A stretch of 64,000 nucleotides of DNA from Pseudomonas sp. PDM14 (GCF_014851905.1 NZ_JACVAQ010000001.1:1302001-1366000), one strand, 5' to 3'; positions 28,553-38,947 are shown, numbered from the stretch's first letter. A program made the numbers and translations. Notes: generated by a model not told the origin, from the sequence alone.

Positions 28553-30783
28553 TGGATACCTTCCCGCGCGCCAACACGGAACGCGCCCTCCCCAATCGCC
28601 ATCACACTGAAAGCGACACCATCGACTTGCTGAAGCTGTGGAGCGTGTTGTGGCAGGCCAAGTGGAACATTGCTGCGCTAGTGCTCATTTCCAGCATGCT
28701 GGCTGTAGTTGCAGTACTCAACCTGGCACCGCAATACCGGGCCAGCTCCAGTTTGCTGATCGAGGAGAAAAACCCTCGCGTCCTGTCCTTCCAGCAGGTC
28801 TACGATCCCGCCAACACCACCAGTGAATATCTGCAGACTCAACTGGGCCTGCTGCAGTCTCGCGCTCTGGCCGAGCGCGTGGTCGGCGCCCTGCAATTGA
28901 GCAGCAACCCCCTGTTCGATCCTCGCCAGCAACCCGAGTCGATGTTCTCGGTGCGCCGCATCCTGAACAGCCTGGGGCTGGATGAAATAATCAGCAATCT
29001 GCGTTCGGGCGATGACGGCGCAACCGGTGCCATTACCGAAGAACAGGCGTTCAACCACGCGACCCATACGCTGATGAACCTGACCCACGTGCAGCTCGTG
29101 GGCAAGAGCCAACTGCTTTCGATCAGCGTCGAAACGCCCGATGCCACGCTCTCGGCCAACATCGCCAACGCCCTGGCCACGGGCTTCATCGAGAGTCAGC
29201 TCGACGCCAGCCTGGACATGTCGCTGTCCACCACCAACTGGATGAACTCACGCCTCGAAGAGCTGCGTGAAAAGCTCAAGAGCGCCGAGAACACCCTGCA
29301 GGCCTATCGAGAAGCAGAAGGTCTGGTGGATGTCGACGGCGTCGCCACCATCAGCGCCAACGAACTGTCGATGACCGGCAACCGCATGATCGATGCGCGC
29401 CGTCAGCGTGCCGAGGCCGAGAGCCAATATCGCCAGGTGCAGACGATGCGCAGCGGTGGTCTGGATCGCCTGTCCAGCGTGCCGGCCGTGCTCGGCCATC
29501 CGTTGATCCAGCAGTTCAAGGCTGACGAGGCACGCGCGCAGGCCAAGGTCGAAGAGCTGTCACGCCGTTATGGCGACAAGCATCCAACGATGATTGCCGC
29601 GCGCTCGGAGCTGGCAGCGGCTACTGCCAGCTTACAAGCCCAGGTAGAACTGGTCGTCGCTGGTATCGAACGCAACTATCAACTGGCCCAGGCCAACGAA
29701 AGCTCGCTGAGGCAGTCGTTCAACAACAACAAGGAACAGATCCAGGACATCTCGCGCAAGGAATTCAAATTGCGCGAACTGCAGCGTGAGGTGGACAGCA
29801 ACCGCGTTCTCTACGAGACCTTCCTCACCCGCCTGAAGGAAACCGCCGCCACCTCCGACATCAACTCGTCGAATGCCCGCGTGGTAGACATGGCCATCGC
29901 CCCAGGCAAGCCAAGCAAGCCACGCAAGACCCTGATCGTCGCCATCGCCGCCGTGCTAGCCGCAATCTTCGGCATCGGCCTGACCCTGCTGTTCGAGGCC
30001 CTGAACAACACCTTCAAGAGCACCGACGACGTCGAGAACAAACTCAACCTGCCCGTGCTCAGCATCATTCCACTGGTGCCGAAGAAGAACCGCAATCAGG
30101 TCTCGCACCTGTTCGAGCAGGCGCAGGACAAACGCTTCTGTGAGTCGATCCGCACCTTGCGTACCAGCCTGGTGCTGGCCGACCTCGGTTCGCCACGCAA
30201 GATCGTACTGGTAACGTCCTCGGTGCCAGGCGAAGGCAAGAGTTCCATCGCCAACAACCTCGCTTTCTCCATCGCCCATATCGAGAGGGTGCTGCTGATC
30301 GACGCTGACCTGCGTCGCCCGACGATGGCACGCAACTTCGACTTCCCGGTCGGCTCGCCCGGCCTGGCCAACCTGATCGCCGGCACTGCCAAGCTTGAAG
30401 ACTGCATTCGCACCGTCGGCGACGTGGATATGATTCCGGCAGGCATGGTCCCGCCCAACCCACAGGAATTGTTGTCCTCGGCACGGCTGACAAAGATTCT
30501 CGAACTACTGAAAGGACGCTACCAACGCATCATCATCGACTCACCACCGACCCAGGCCGTCAGCGACTCGATGCTGTTGGCCACCATCTCCGATGCGCTG
30601 ATCTATGTAGTACGCGCGGAAAGCACCTCGATTCCCCTGGTGCAAAAAGGTGTCGGCCAGTTGCTGCAGAACAACGCCCCGATTACCGGCGTCGTGCTCA
30701 ACCAGGTCGATCTGCGCAAGGCCCGCAAGTACGGCTACAGCTACTACGAAAACTACAGCTATCAGCTCCAGCCACAGAGCTGA
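28552..30783 (+). CDS. wzc: Wzc-type tyrosine autokinase and chain-length regulator
   Basis: This 743-aa inner-membrane protein has a Wzz domain with the first helix near residues 35-55, a long coiled coil (about 215-420) and a second helix IVAIAAVLAAIFGIGLTLLF. The cytosolic BY-kinase has Walker A SSVPGEGKSS (near residue 557), Walker A' LLIDADLRRP and Walker B IIIDSPPT. The C-terminal Tyr cluster YGYSYYENYSY would be the autophosphorylation site. It controls polymer length and gates export. Confidence 0.95.
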   Translation: MDTFPRANTERALPNRHHTESDTIDLLKLWSVLWQAKWNIAALVLISSMLAVVAVLNLAPQYRASSSLLIEEKNPRVLSFQQVYDPANTTSEYLQTQLGLLQSRALAERVVGALQLSSNPLFDPRQQPESMFSVRRILNSLGLDEIISNLRSGDDGATGAITEEQAFNHATHTLMNLTHVQLVGKSQLLSISVETPDATLSANIANALATGFIESQLDASLDMSLSTTNWMNSRLEELREKLKSAENTLQAYREAEGLVDVDGVATISANELSMTGNRMIDARRQRAEAESQYRQVQTMRSGGLDRLSSVPAVLGHPLIQQFKADEARAQAKVEELSRRYGDKHPTMIAARSELAAATASLQAQVELVVAGIERNYQLAQANESSLRQSFNNNKEQIQDISRKEFKLRELQREVDSNRVLYETFLTRLKETAATSDINSSNARVVDMAIAPGKPSKPRKTLIVAIAAVLAAIFGIGLTLLFEALNNTFKSTDDVENKLNLPVLSIIPLVPKKNRNQVSHLFEQAQDKRFCESIRTLRTSLVLADLGSPRKIVLVTSSVPGEGKSSIANNLAFSIAHIERVLLIDADLRRPTMARNFDFPVGSPGLANLIAGTAKLEDCIRTVGDVDMIPAGMVPPNPQELLSSARLTKILELLKGRYQRIIIDSPPTQAVSDSMLLATISDALIYVVRAESTSIPLVQKGVGQLLQNNAPITGVVLNQVDLRKARKYGYSYYENYSYQLQPQS

Positions 30784-30947
30784 GATAGCGCGCGTCACCT
30801 GATCGAAGGTTCGACTTCGCTCATCGGCAACCCGGCCTGTACTCCCCGGGTCTCGCCAACCTCCTTTGTCTCATACCTGCCTTATGCCCATGCCAGTGCA
30901 TGCCGGGATACGGCTAGCGCTTGGCCTCGTTATGGCGTGGAGAACGC

Positions 30948-31691
30948 ATGATCGACCTGCATTCACACCTGCTTCCAGCGATCGACGACGGTGCTGCGGA
31001 CATGCAGCAAGCCCTGCAGATGGCCGCGCACGCGGTGGCCTGCGGGACCACGCACATGGTCTGCACGCCACACCTGCACCTGGGTCGCTATGGCAATACC
31101 GCACAGAGCATTGCCGCCGCCGTGCAGGAATTTTCCGGCGCCCTGGCCCAGGCCGGCATCGCGCTGCAGGTGAGTGCCGCGGCCGAGGCGCGCTTCGACG
31201 TCGAGCTGATGGTGCTGGCGCAACGCGGGCAGTTGCCGTTTCTCGGCGAGTGGGACGGGCGCCAGGTGCTGCTGTTGGAGTTCCCCCACAGCGAGATTCC
31301 ACGCCAGGCGGAAAAGCTCACCGGCTGGCTGCTGCAACACAACATTCAGCCACTGATCGCGCACCCCGAGCGCAACCGCGGGCTGATGGGCGCAAACAAC
31401 CATCGTCGGCTGGCGCCGCTTCTTGCCCAAGGCTGCCTGCTGCAGCTCACCGCAGGCTCGCTGGCCGGCGACTTCGGCCAGCCGGCGCAGTTGCTCGCCG
31501 AGCAGTTGCTGCTGGAAGGCCAGGTCAGCGTGCTCGCCAGCGATGCGCACAACATGCGCCACCGCGCGCCCAACCTGCTGCCGGGCCTGGAGAGAGCCAG
31601 CCAGCTGATCGGTGATCGCGCTGCGCGCCGCCTGGTCGAGGATAACCCCTGGCGTATCGCGCAGAGCCACTTCACGGCAAACGCCGCATGA
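30948..31691 (+). CDS. PHP-type tyrosine-protein phosphatase (CpsB/YwqE family)
   Basis: This 247-aa protein begins MIDLHSHLLPAIDDG, the metal-binding HxH of the PHP fold. It continues with CTPHLHLGRY, IAHPERNRG and a late SDAHNM. CpsB-type enzymes dephosphorylate the Tyr tail of BY-kinases. Most gammaproteobacteria use an unrelated low-molecular-weight phosphatase (Wzb). It follows wzc by 164 bp and overlaps the next gene by 4 bp. Confidence 0.9.
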   Translation: MIDLHSHLLPAIDDGAADMQQALQMAAHAVACGTTHMVCTPHLHLGRYGNTAQSIAAAVQEFSGALAQAGIALQVSAAAEARFDVELMVLAQRGQLPFLGEWDGRQVLLLEFPHSEIPRQAEKLTGWLLQHNIQPLIAHPERNRGLMGANNHRRLAPLLAQGCLLQLTAGSLAGDFGQPAQLLAEQLLLEGQVSVLASDAHNMRHRAPNLLPGLERASQLIGDRAARRLVEDNPWRIAQSHFTANAA

Positions 31692-32458
31692 GCCTGACGC
31701 AAACCGCGGGCGGCATACCCGTGATGGAGCGACGCCGCGCCAGGCCCGCCGTGAAACCAGCTTCGGCGCAACAGCGCGTACTGGTGGGTATCAGTCTGCT
31801 GCTGGCCGCACTACTGCTCGTGATCGCCGCAAAAATGCTGCTCGCCGGCCTTTCCAGCTACCGCGTGGAACTGGCCCTGCAGCGCTGGAGCCACAACGCC
31901 GAAGCACCGGCCGACAGCCACTGGCAGTCCGTCCTGCGCTCCGCGCAGCGGGCAAACGACAGCTACCCCGTTGCCAAAGGCACCTACCTCGACCAGCTCG
32001 GGCAGGTGCATGCCTGGCACGACCAGGCCCTGCCTGTCGGTGACTCGACAGCGCGCGCGTCGCGCCTTGAAGCACTGAGTGCCCTGCGCCTCGCCGTTTC
32101 GGCACGGCCGACCTGGCCCGATACCTGGGTGCGCCTGGCCTACAGCAAATACACCCTGGGTGAGTTCGATAACGAGTTCGCCCAGGCACTCGAGCAAGCC
32201 AATCACTGGGGGCCTCATCGCCCAGACGTCCAGTTCGAGCTTGCCAACATCGCCTTGCGCACGTGGCCGAGCCTGACCCATGCGCAACGTCTCACTGCCT
32301 TCGGTTCATTTCGCCGAGTCATGGACGGCAGCAACAAGGCTGCAACAACGCTGTTTGCCCTGGCCCAGTCCCGTGGATTGGAAACGCTGCTCTGCACGAG
32401 CACGGCCTACGGCAACGACAGAACCCGAACACTTTGCTCGCGTGGAGGTAAACGCTAG
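31688..32458 (+). CDS. VpsP-like single-pass membrane protein
   Basis: This encodes 256 aa. A basic N-terminus (MERRRARPAVKP) precedes one membrane helix (VLVGISLLLAALLLVIAA), then a helical periplasmic part with TPR-like phrases such as LRLAVSARPTWPDTWVRLAYSKYTLG (split here: LRLAVSARPTWPDTW and VRLAYSKYTLG). Such proteins sit beside Wzc homologues in Vibrio-type vps clusters; the function is unknown. The assignment rests on context and layout. Confidence 0.7.
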   Translation: MSLTQTAGGIPVMERRRARPAVKPASAQQRVLVGISLLLAALLLVIAAKMLLAGLSSYRVELALQRWSHNAEAPADSHWQSVLRSAQRANDSYPVAKGTYLDQLGQVHAWHDQALPVGDSTARASRLEALSALRLAVSARPTWPDTWVRLAYSKYTLGEFDNEFAQALEQANHWGPHRPDVQFELANIALRTWPSLTHAQRLTAFGSFRRVMDGSNKAATTLFALAQSRGLETLLCTSTAYGNDRTRTLCSRGGKR

Positions 32459-33850
32459 ATGACTTCCCAACACCGCAATCTCATGACCAATCGCCGGGGC
32501 CTGACGTTCTGGGCCCAATGGGCGGCCGCCATGCTGCTGGCCAACATGGTGCTATCGGCCCTGGTGGTCTGGAAGTACGGCACGATTCCCAGCGAGTACC
32601 GCCTGCTCGGCGTGCTCACCCTCCTCGGCTCGGTGCCGGCTTACGCCATGCTACAGGTCTACCACAAGCGCCACCGCCTGCTCTCCGGCCTCGGCCGTCT
32701 GCTGGCCGGCTGGGTAACGCTGCTCAGTGGCCTGCTGATCATCGCGTTCGCCACCAAGACCAGCGAGAGCTACTCCCGCGAAGTCGTGTTCTCCTGGGCC
32801 GTGCTCGGCTTCATTGTGCAGGTGGTGAGCTACCTGCCACTGCACATGATCACCCGCATTCACTCGCGCAAGCTGCGCAAGGAGCGACGCTCGGTGATCG
32901 TCGGCACCAGCGCGCTCGCCATCGAGTTGGCAGAAAAACTGCGCCACCCCAGCCGTGTGCCACTGATCGGCATGATCGCGACCGACAAGAGCGATACCAA
33001 TCTAGAGCTTGCCCTGCCGGTACTGGGCAGCCTGGTCAATCTGCGTGCGGTCATCGAAGCCGAAGGGATTCGCCGGGTCTACATCGCCCTGCCGCTGGAA
33101 GAGGTGGCCCACATCGAGGGGATCTACATCGACCTGCTCGACATGGGTGTCGACGTGGTGTGGATTCCTGACTTCGGCAGTATGTTGCTGCTCAACCAGT
33201 CAATCTCGGAAATCGAGCACATGCCGGCGATCTACCTCAATGAAAGCCCGATCAGCTCGCACCCGGCCGCTCTGCTTGCCAAGGAAACGATGGAGCGCAG
33301 CCTGGCACTCCTCGCCCTGATTCTGTTGAGCCCGCTGATGATCGCCGTGGCCATTGCGGTGCGACGCTCCTCACCCGGCCCGATCCTGTTCAAGCAGGAA
33401 CGCCACGGCTGGAACGGCGACGTAATCAAGGTGTGGAAATTCCGCTCCATGCGGGTTCACGACGACGACGTGGTCAAGCAGGCAACTCGCAACGACGACC
33501 GTATCACCCGCGTCGGGCGCTTCATCCGGCGCACCTCGATCGACGAGTTGCCGCAACTGTTCAACGTGCTGCTCGGCGAGATGGCACTGGTCGGCCCCCG
33601 CCCACACGCGGTCACGCACAACATTTACTACACCGACAAGATCCGCGCCTACATGGCTCGCCATCGCATCAAACCGGGCATCACCGGCCTGGCGCAGATC
33701 ACCGGCCATCGCGGCGAGACCGAAACCGTGGAGAAGATGCAACAGCGGGTCAACCAAGACCTCAACTACATCAATCACTGGTCGCTGTGGCTGGACATCA
33801 AGATCATCATCAAGACGCCCTTCACGTTGCTGTCCAAGAACATCTATTGA
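32459..33850 (+). CDS. Undecaprenyl-phosphate hexose-1-phosphate transferase (WcaJ/PssY type)
   Basis: This 463-aa priming enzyme transfers a hexose 1-phosphate, probably glucose, to undecaprenyl phosphate. Four or so N-terminal helices and a CoA-binding-like middle domain (SVIVGTSALAIELAEKL) lead to the catalytic bacterial sugar transferase domain, with LFKQERHGWNGDVIKVWKFR, RRTSIDELPQLFNVLLGEM and LVGPRPHA. The start codon follows the previous stop directly (TAGATG). Confidence 0.94.
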   Translation: MTSQHRNLMTNRRGLTFWAQWAAAMLLANMVLSALVVWKYGTIPSEYRLLGVLTLLGSVPAYAMLQVYHKRHRLLSGLGRLLAGWVTLLSGLLIIAFATKTSESYSREVVFSWAVLGFIVQVVSYLPLHMITRIHSRKLRKERRSVIVGTSALAIELAEKLRHPSRVPLIGMIATDKSDTNLELALPVLGSLVNLRAVIEAEGIRRVYIALPLEEVAHIEGIYIDLLDMGVDVVWIPDFGSMLLLNQSISEIEHMPAIYLNESPISSHPAALLAKETMERSLALLALILLSPLMIAVAIAVRRSSPGPILFKQERHGWNGDVIKVWKFRSMRVHDDDVVKQATRNDDRITRVGRFIRRTSIDELPQLFNVLLGEMALVGPRPHAVTHNIYYTDKIRAYMARHRIKPGITGLAQITGHRGETETVEKMQQRVNQDLNYINHWSLWLDIKIIIKTPFTLLSKNIY

Positions 33851-33912
33851 TGCACTATCCCTGGCGCGCAGACGGGCCAGGGAATCACTCCGGATAATTG
33901 GTCGAGCGACAC

Positions 33913-35385
33913 ATGGAAGTCATTCCAATCATCATCTTCTGGGCCTTCGCGCTGTTCGGCCTGTTCGGCAACCGTGCGCTTCTGCTCTACCTGTTCTTCG
34001 GCTCCATGGCATTCGGGGCATTCGCCGTGGTGCCACCCGAACTGACCGGCGGACTGACCCTGACGCCTACGCCGATGGTGGTGCTGCTGATCATTTTGCG
34101 TAACCTGTGCGATGCGTCGGGGCCGTATTTCTTTACGGTCACGGCCCTGTCGCCCAAGCGTGCACTCTGGCTCTTCCTGTTTCTTCTGGTGGCGATCCTG
34201 GCCACCCTGTTCATGCCCAGGCTCTTCTACGGCGAGATCACCATCATCCCCGTTCGCCTGCTGGCATTTACCCTGGGTGAACCGCTTGCGCCCAGCACAC
34301 AGAACTTCTCCCAGCTGGCTTACCTGGGCATTTCGATACTCGGCGTACTCGCATTCGCACGCATGATGCTGGATGAGCACATGCGCCAAGAAGCCCTCAA
34401 GGCCATGTGCATGGGCGCTGCTCTGGCGATCGTCACCGGAATGCTCGACTACCTCAGTCAGTACGTCCCCTTGAGCGCCGTGCTGGAGCCTTTCCGTACA
34501 GCCAGTTATGCCCTGATGACCGAAGTGCAGATCATGGGCGGCAAGCGGGTGGTCGGCCTGATGCCGGAGGCGTCGGCCTACGGCAACCTGTGCCTGTGCT
34601 TCCTGTGTCTGATGTATTTCCTGCGCCATGCCATGGCGGACCGCTGGCTACGCGAGCAGGTTGCACCCGGGTTGGTGTTGCTGCTGCTGCTGTTCGTCTG
34701 GCTGTCGACGTCATCGTCGGCCTACGTCGGCCTGTTCATCTTCATGCTGACGGCAGTGATCGACTGGGCCTGGCGCAAAAGCGCAGGCTCGGCAGACATG
34801 CTCGGCCATCGCGGACTCGGCTTTGAATTCTGGACGGCCACGAGCGGGCTGACCGGAGTGGCGCTGGTGATTCTGTTCAATCCGGCGTTGCTGGACCCGA
34901 TCATCGAAAAGGTCAACGAGATGGTCCTGAACAAGGCCTCCACCAGCTCTTATGAAGAAAGAAGCATGTGGACCGCTGTCGGCTGGCAGGCCCTGCTGGA
35001 TAGCTGGGGCATGGGCGTCGGCCTGGGCTCAACCCGTACCTCCAATTTTGCCGCCGCGGTATTCAGCAATACCGGGTTGATAGGTGGGGGGCTCTACTTC
35101 TTCTTCGTCTACCAGACCCTGCGCCGCAGGCTGAGCTACCGCGCAGATGGCGTCAACGTGGCAATGATGCGGGGCATTCGCTTCGCCTATGTCCCGGTCT
35201 TTATCGTGGCCCTGCTGGCAGCGACCACACCCGATTTCGGCAGCTACAACGCCTGGCTATTCGGCACGGCACTGGCCTTGGCAATAACCGACTTGAAACG
35301 CCGGCAGCAGTCTCTTGCGGACACTCGAAAGCCCCATGCCGGGCAACACCTCCATGATTTTCTGCCGACACCGCCTAAACCATGA
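33913..35385 (+). CDS. Polysaccharide polymerase candidate (Wzy)
   Basis: This encodes 490 aa with about ten to twelve membrane helices and one larger periplasmic loop, the shape of Wzy polymerases and O-antigen ligases. A late segment DSWGMGVGLGSTRTSNF resembles the conserved region seen in such proteins. Sequence conservation in this class is low, so position between the priming enzyme and the flippase is the main argument. A TTG at 33898 is an alternative start. Confidence 0.78.
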   Translation: MEVIPIIIFWAFALFGLFGNRALLLYLFFGSMAFGAFAVVPPELTGGLTLTPTPMVVLLIILRNLCDASGPYFFTVTALSPKRALWLFLFLLVAILATLFMPRLFYGEITIIPVRLLAFTLGEPLAPSTQNFSQLAYLGISILGVLAFARMMLDEHMRQEALKAMCMGAALAIVTGMLDYLSQYVPLSAVLEPFRTASYALMTEVQIMGGKRVVGLMPEASAYGNLCLCFLCLMYFLRHAMADRWLREQVAPGLVLLLLLFVWLSTSSSAYVGLFIFMLTAVIDWAWRKSAGSADMLGHRGLGFEFWTATSGLTGVALVILFNPALLDPIIEKVNEMVLNKASTSSYEERSMWTAVGWQALLDSWGMGVGLGSTRTSNFAAAVFSNTGLIGGGLYFFFVYQTLRRRLSYRADGVNVAMMRGIRFAYVPVFIVALLAATTPDFGSYNAWLFGTALALAITDLKRRQQSLADTRKPHAGQHLHDFLPTPPKP

Positions 35386-36641
35386 ACACACCTGCAAGCG
35401 GTAAACAGTCCCGCGCCGACTTCGTATTCGTTTACCTCGCCTACACCCTGCGCTACCTGTACCTGTTGCTGCTGATCCCCTTCTACGGCCGGGTGCTGGG
35501 TGTCGAGGGCTATGGTGTGGTCCTGGCTGCCATGTCGCTGATGACCATCGTCTGGCGCTTCGTCGAATGGGGTTTTGGCACATTCGGCATGCGCTCCATC
35601 GCCACCGCGAGCACGGACCAGTATGCCGGCCTGTTCTCCCAGCATGTCAGCGCCCGCCTGCTGCTCAGCGTGCTGGCCATGATCGGCACCGGCATTGCGA
35701 TCAAGATGTCGCCGGTACTTTCCACTCACCCTGGCGCCGGGTTCGCGGCAGCGGCACTGGGGATCGTCTCGGCCTTCAACCTCGGCTGGTACTACACCGG
35801 CAGCGGACGCCCAAGGGACGCGGTGAAGCTTGAAGTGCTCGGCTTTGCCGTGAGCCTGGCACTGATCCTGTCGTTGGTACGCGGCCCCGAAGACGTCAAT
35901 TTGGTACTGCTGTCACTGCTCTGCTCCGGCAGCCTGGTACTGGCGACTGCGCACTGGTGGGTCAGGAAGGAAATTTCCCACGCCCGCTTCGACGTCGCGA
36001 ACGGCGCGGTGCTGATCCGCTCTGCCAGTACGGTGTTCTTGTACTCCGGCAGTTCGGCCCTGCTGGTGTCCTCGTCGACCTACCTGCTGAGCATCATCTC
36101 CACCCCCGCCGAAGTGGGCGCCTTTGGCGCGGCCGAGCGCCTGGTCGCAGTCGGCCTGAGCGTAATGGGCCCCGCCGGACAGATTTTCGTACCACGCATC
36201 ACTGCCCTGTTCGTGCACGACAGGGATGGTGCCCACGCGCTCATCCGCAAGGCGCTGCTGCTGCTGGTCGGCATCGGCCTGTGCGGCCTGCTGTGCAGCC
36301 TGCTGTTGGGGCACTGGATCGTGCCGCTGATATTCGGCCCGGGATTCGACGAAACCGTGCACATCCTGCAATGCCTGTCGGTGCTTTTCCCGATCAGCGC
36401 CACCACCCTGATCCTCAGCAGCTATGTGCTGATTCCGCTGCACAAGGAAGCACTGCTGGCCAAGATCGTGCTGACGGGTGCGGCGCTGAGCATCGCCTGC
36501 GCGATCCCTCTGGGCATTGCCTATGGCGGTATGGGCATGGCCTACGCGCGGCTGTTCGGTGAATCGCTCGTGTGCATCGGCCTGACATTTTTCTGCTGGA
36601 GAATGGGCATTCTGGCTCGCATCTTCGACCTCAAAAAATAA
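35382..36641 (+). CDS. wzx: Lipid-linked oligosaccharide flippase (Wzx, MATE/MVF-like)
   Basis: This encodes 419 aa with about twelve hydrophobic helices. The N-terminal region YLLLLIPFYGRVLGVEGYG and LGWYYTGSGRPRD are typical of Wzx exporters. It would move the undecaprenyl-linked repeat unit across the inner membrane. It overlaps the polymerase gene by 4 bp (ATGA). Confidence 0.9.
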   Translation: MNTPASGKQSRADFVFVYLAYTLRYLYLLLLIPFYGRVLGVEGYGVVLAAMSLMTIVWRFVEWGFGTFGMRSIATASTDQYAGLFSQHVSARLLLSVLAMIGTGIAIKMSPVLSTHPGAGFAAAALGIVSAFNLGWYYTGSGRPRDAVKLEVLGFAVSLALILSLVRGPEDVNLVLLSLLCSGSLVLATAHWWVRKEISHARFDVANGAVLIRSASTVFLYSGSSALLVSSSTYLLSIISTPAEVGAFGAAERLVAVGLSVMGPAGQIFVPRITALFVHDRDGAHALIRKALLLLVGIGLCGLLCSLLLGHWIVPLIFGPGFDETVHILQCLSVLFPISATTLILSSYVLIPLHKEALLAKIVLTGAALSIACAIPLGIAYGGMGMAYARLFGESLVCIGLTFFCWRMGILARIFDLKK

Positions 36642-36653
36642 CGGACTATCGCT

Positions 36654-37571
36654 ATGAACCCATTCGTTGTGGTCGCCACCAAAGGGCGCAGCAAGCAAAC
36701 CTATATCCTCCTCGACTTCCTCGCGCGTCAGAGCAGCCGGCCCGTCCACATCGCCGTGGTCGGCAGCGAAGCCAAGGACATCGAAGGACTGGACGCGCAC
36801 CCCTCGGTGGCAAGTGGCCTGACCAGCCTCCGTCTGGCCAGTGCGGGCGCCACCATTCAGCGCAATGCCGGGCTGGATGCACTGCAGCCTCACGTAGCGC
36901 AGTTACCTGCCAGCGACTGGTTCGTGGCCTTCTTCGATGACGACTTCCGACCGGCCGATGACTGGTTGGCGAACGCCGCCAGCGCCTTCGCCAGGCATTC
37001 GGATGTGGTCGGCATCAACGGCCTGGTCCTGGCCGATGGCGTGACCAGTGAGTTCGGGATTTCCGAAGAAGATGCCGTCCGCTACATCAGCGGTGAAAAA
37101 GCGTCGGACAAGCTACGCACCACGCCGCCGGAAGCCAGGCCGCTGACCGGCCTGTACGGCTGCAACATGGCCTACCGCGGCATTGCCGCCGAAGCCCTGC
37201 GCTTCGACGAGCAACTGCCGATGTACGCCTGGCAGGAAGACATCGACTTTTCCAGTCGCTCCCGCCAGTTCGGCCGACTCGTCCTGCTATCCGCCTGCCG
37301 GGGGGTGCACCTGGGGGTCAGCTCCGGCCGCACCAGTGGCGTGCGCTTTGGCTACTCGCAGATAGCCAACCCGATCTTTCTCATGAAGAAGGGCACCATG
37401 AGCAAATCCATGGGTTTCAAGCTGATGAGCAAGAACATCCTCTCCAACCTGATCAAGACCGCACTCAAAGTCCGCATCAAGGACTTTCCCGGGCGTCTGC
37501 GCGGCAACCTGCGCGCCGGCCTGGATCTGCTCTCGGGCAAGCTGCATCCGATGCGTGCCGTGGACCTTTGA
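36654..37571 (+). CDS. Glycosyltransferase family 2
   Basis: This 305-aa cytosolic enzyme has a GT-A start (MNPFVVVATKGRSKQTYIL), a DxD-type motif FFDDDFRP (about residues 92-99) and an acidic catalytic segment WQEDIDFSSR. The donor sugar is unknown. It lies 12 bp after the flippase gene. Confidence 0.88.
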   Translation: MNPFVVVATKGRSKQTYILLDFLARQSSRPVHIAVVGSEAKDIEGLDAHPSVASGLTSLRLASAGATIQRNAGLDALQPHVAQLPASDWFVAFFDDDFRPADDWLANAASAFARHSDVVGINGLVLADGVTSEFGISEEDAVRYISGEKASDKLRTTPPEARPLTGLYGCNMAYRGIAAEALRFDEQLPMYAWQEDIDFSSRSRQFGRLVLLSACRGVHLGVSSGRTSGVRFGYSQIANPIFLMKKGTMSKSMGFKLMSKNILSNLIKTALKVRIKDFPGRLRGNLRAGLDLLSGKLHPMRAVDL

Positions 37572-37647
37572 AACCAACGCGGATTCGTTTCAGCGGAAAA
37601 ATCGTTTCACTTTCACTGTTGCATGAGTCAACTCAAGGAGCGTTTGC

Positions 37648-38814
37648 ATGCAAGGCACATCACCTAACGTGCCTCAGGACGTGAGCAGGCTGGGCATAGA
37701 CGGCGATGCCCTACGCAAACCACTTTCAGGCGTTGGCCAGTACATCTTCAACCTGTGCCGTGAGCTGGAAAGCCTGCTGCCCACGACCCAGTTCTTCGTC
37801 TACACGCGCCTCAGCGCTGATGAGATCGCGCTGCCTTCCTCGCGCTGGACGGTACGGCGCGAAGCCTGGCCACTGGCGCGCAAGCTGCCCTCGTTCCTCT
37901 GGCTGAAATTACGCGGCTGCCAACTCGCCAAGCGTGATCAGCTCGACGTGTTCTGGGCAGGCCGGACCATCCACCCCGGCAGGCACAGCGCCAAACGGGT
38001 AGTGGTCACGGTGCATGACCTCAATCATCACCTGGTACCGGAGACCATGGAAAAGGTCACCCTGTACTCCCACCTGCTCTGGTTTGATCGTGACGTACGA
38101 AGCGCAGCGATGATCCTGACGAACTCACAAGGAACGTCGGACCGTCTGCAGCACTGGGTGAGCCGGCGTGCCGATGCAATCGTCTACCCCGGCGTACGCG
38201 ATGACTTCCGCCCGCTGGATCCCAGCCAGCGAGAAACGGCATTGATGGCCCTGAAAGAAAAGGGCGTCGTCCCGCCTTATGTCCTTGCGGTCTCAACCCT
38301 CGAGCCACGCAAGAACATTGGCGCGCTGATCGAGGCATTCGTACAGCTGAAGAAGCGTGGGGAGCTTCGTGATCATCGCCTGGTACTGGTAGGCGCACGC
38401 GGCTGGCAGAACCAGGAGTTGGCTCGCACCATCGAGGCCAACGCCGAGCAGGGCATCGTCCTGCCGGGCTATGTGCCGGACGAACTGATGCCGGCAATCT
38501 TCGCCCTGGCCGAGGTGCTGGTGATGCCGTCACTGTACGAAGGTTTCGGCATGCCGGTCCTGGAGGCGCGGGCAGTCGGCACCCCGGTGATCGTGTCGGA
38601 TGTAGCCGAACTGAAAGAGGCCGCCGGCGGCCAGGCCCAGGTGGTGTCACCGGATGCTCACGGACTTGAGGCCGCGCTCTCGCAGCAGGCCCTGTTTACG
38701 CGAACTGCCCCTCGGGAGGCTCTGGGCGACATTCAGAGCTGGGGTAGATCGGCACGGGTCATGGTTGCCGCGCTGACGCAGGCGAACCCTGATCACACTC
38801 AGGCAAACGCATGA
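37648..38814 (+). CDS. Glycosyltransferase family 4
   Basis: This 388-aa enzyme has an N-terminal acceptor domain with GVGQYIFNLCRELE and VTVHDLNHHLVPE. The donor domain has VSTLEPRKNI and PSLYEGFGMPVLEARAVG, the E-x7-E motif. The pattern resembles mannosyl- or rhamnosyl-type GT4 enzymes; the sugar is not known. GTTTGC spaces it 76 bp after the previous gene. Confidence 0.9.
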   Translation: MQGTSPNVPQDVSRLGIDGDALRKPLSGVGQYIFNLCRELESLLPTTQFFVYTRLSADEIALPSSRWTVRREAWPLARKLPSFLWLKLRGCQLAKRDQLDVFWAGRTIHPGRHSAKRVVVTVHDLNHHLVPETMEKVTLYSHLLWFDRDVRSAAMILTNSQGTSDRLQHWVSRRADAIVYPGVRDDFRPLDPSQRETALMALKEKGVVPPYVLAVSTLEPRKNIGALIEAFVQLKKRGELRDHRLVLVGARGWQNQELARTIEANAEQGIVLPGYVPDELMPAIFALAEVLVMPSLYEGFGMPVLEARAVGTPVIVSDVAELKEAAGGQAQVVSPDAHGLEAALSQQALFTRTAPREALGDIQSWGRSARVMVAALTQANPDHTQANA

Positions 38815-38947
38815 TTTGCCACCACCACCAACCGACGAATGAAGGAGGAAAGCGACCACCCGCGCGCGTGCCTGAAGTCATCCCCAACTAGGGAGAGGCG
38901 ATCACCTAAGGCACACACCAAGATGATGAATCAATACTGGGAAAGTT

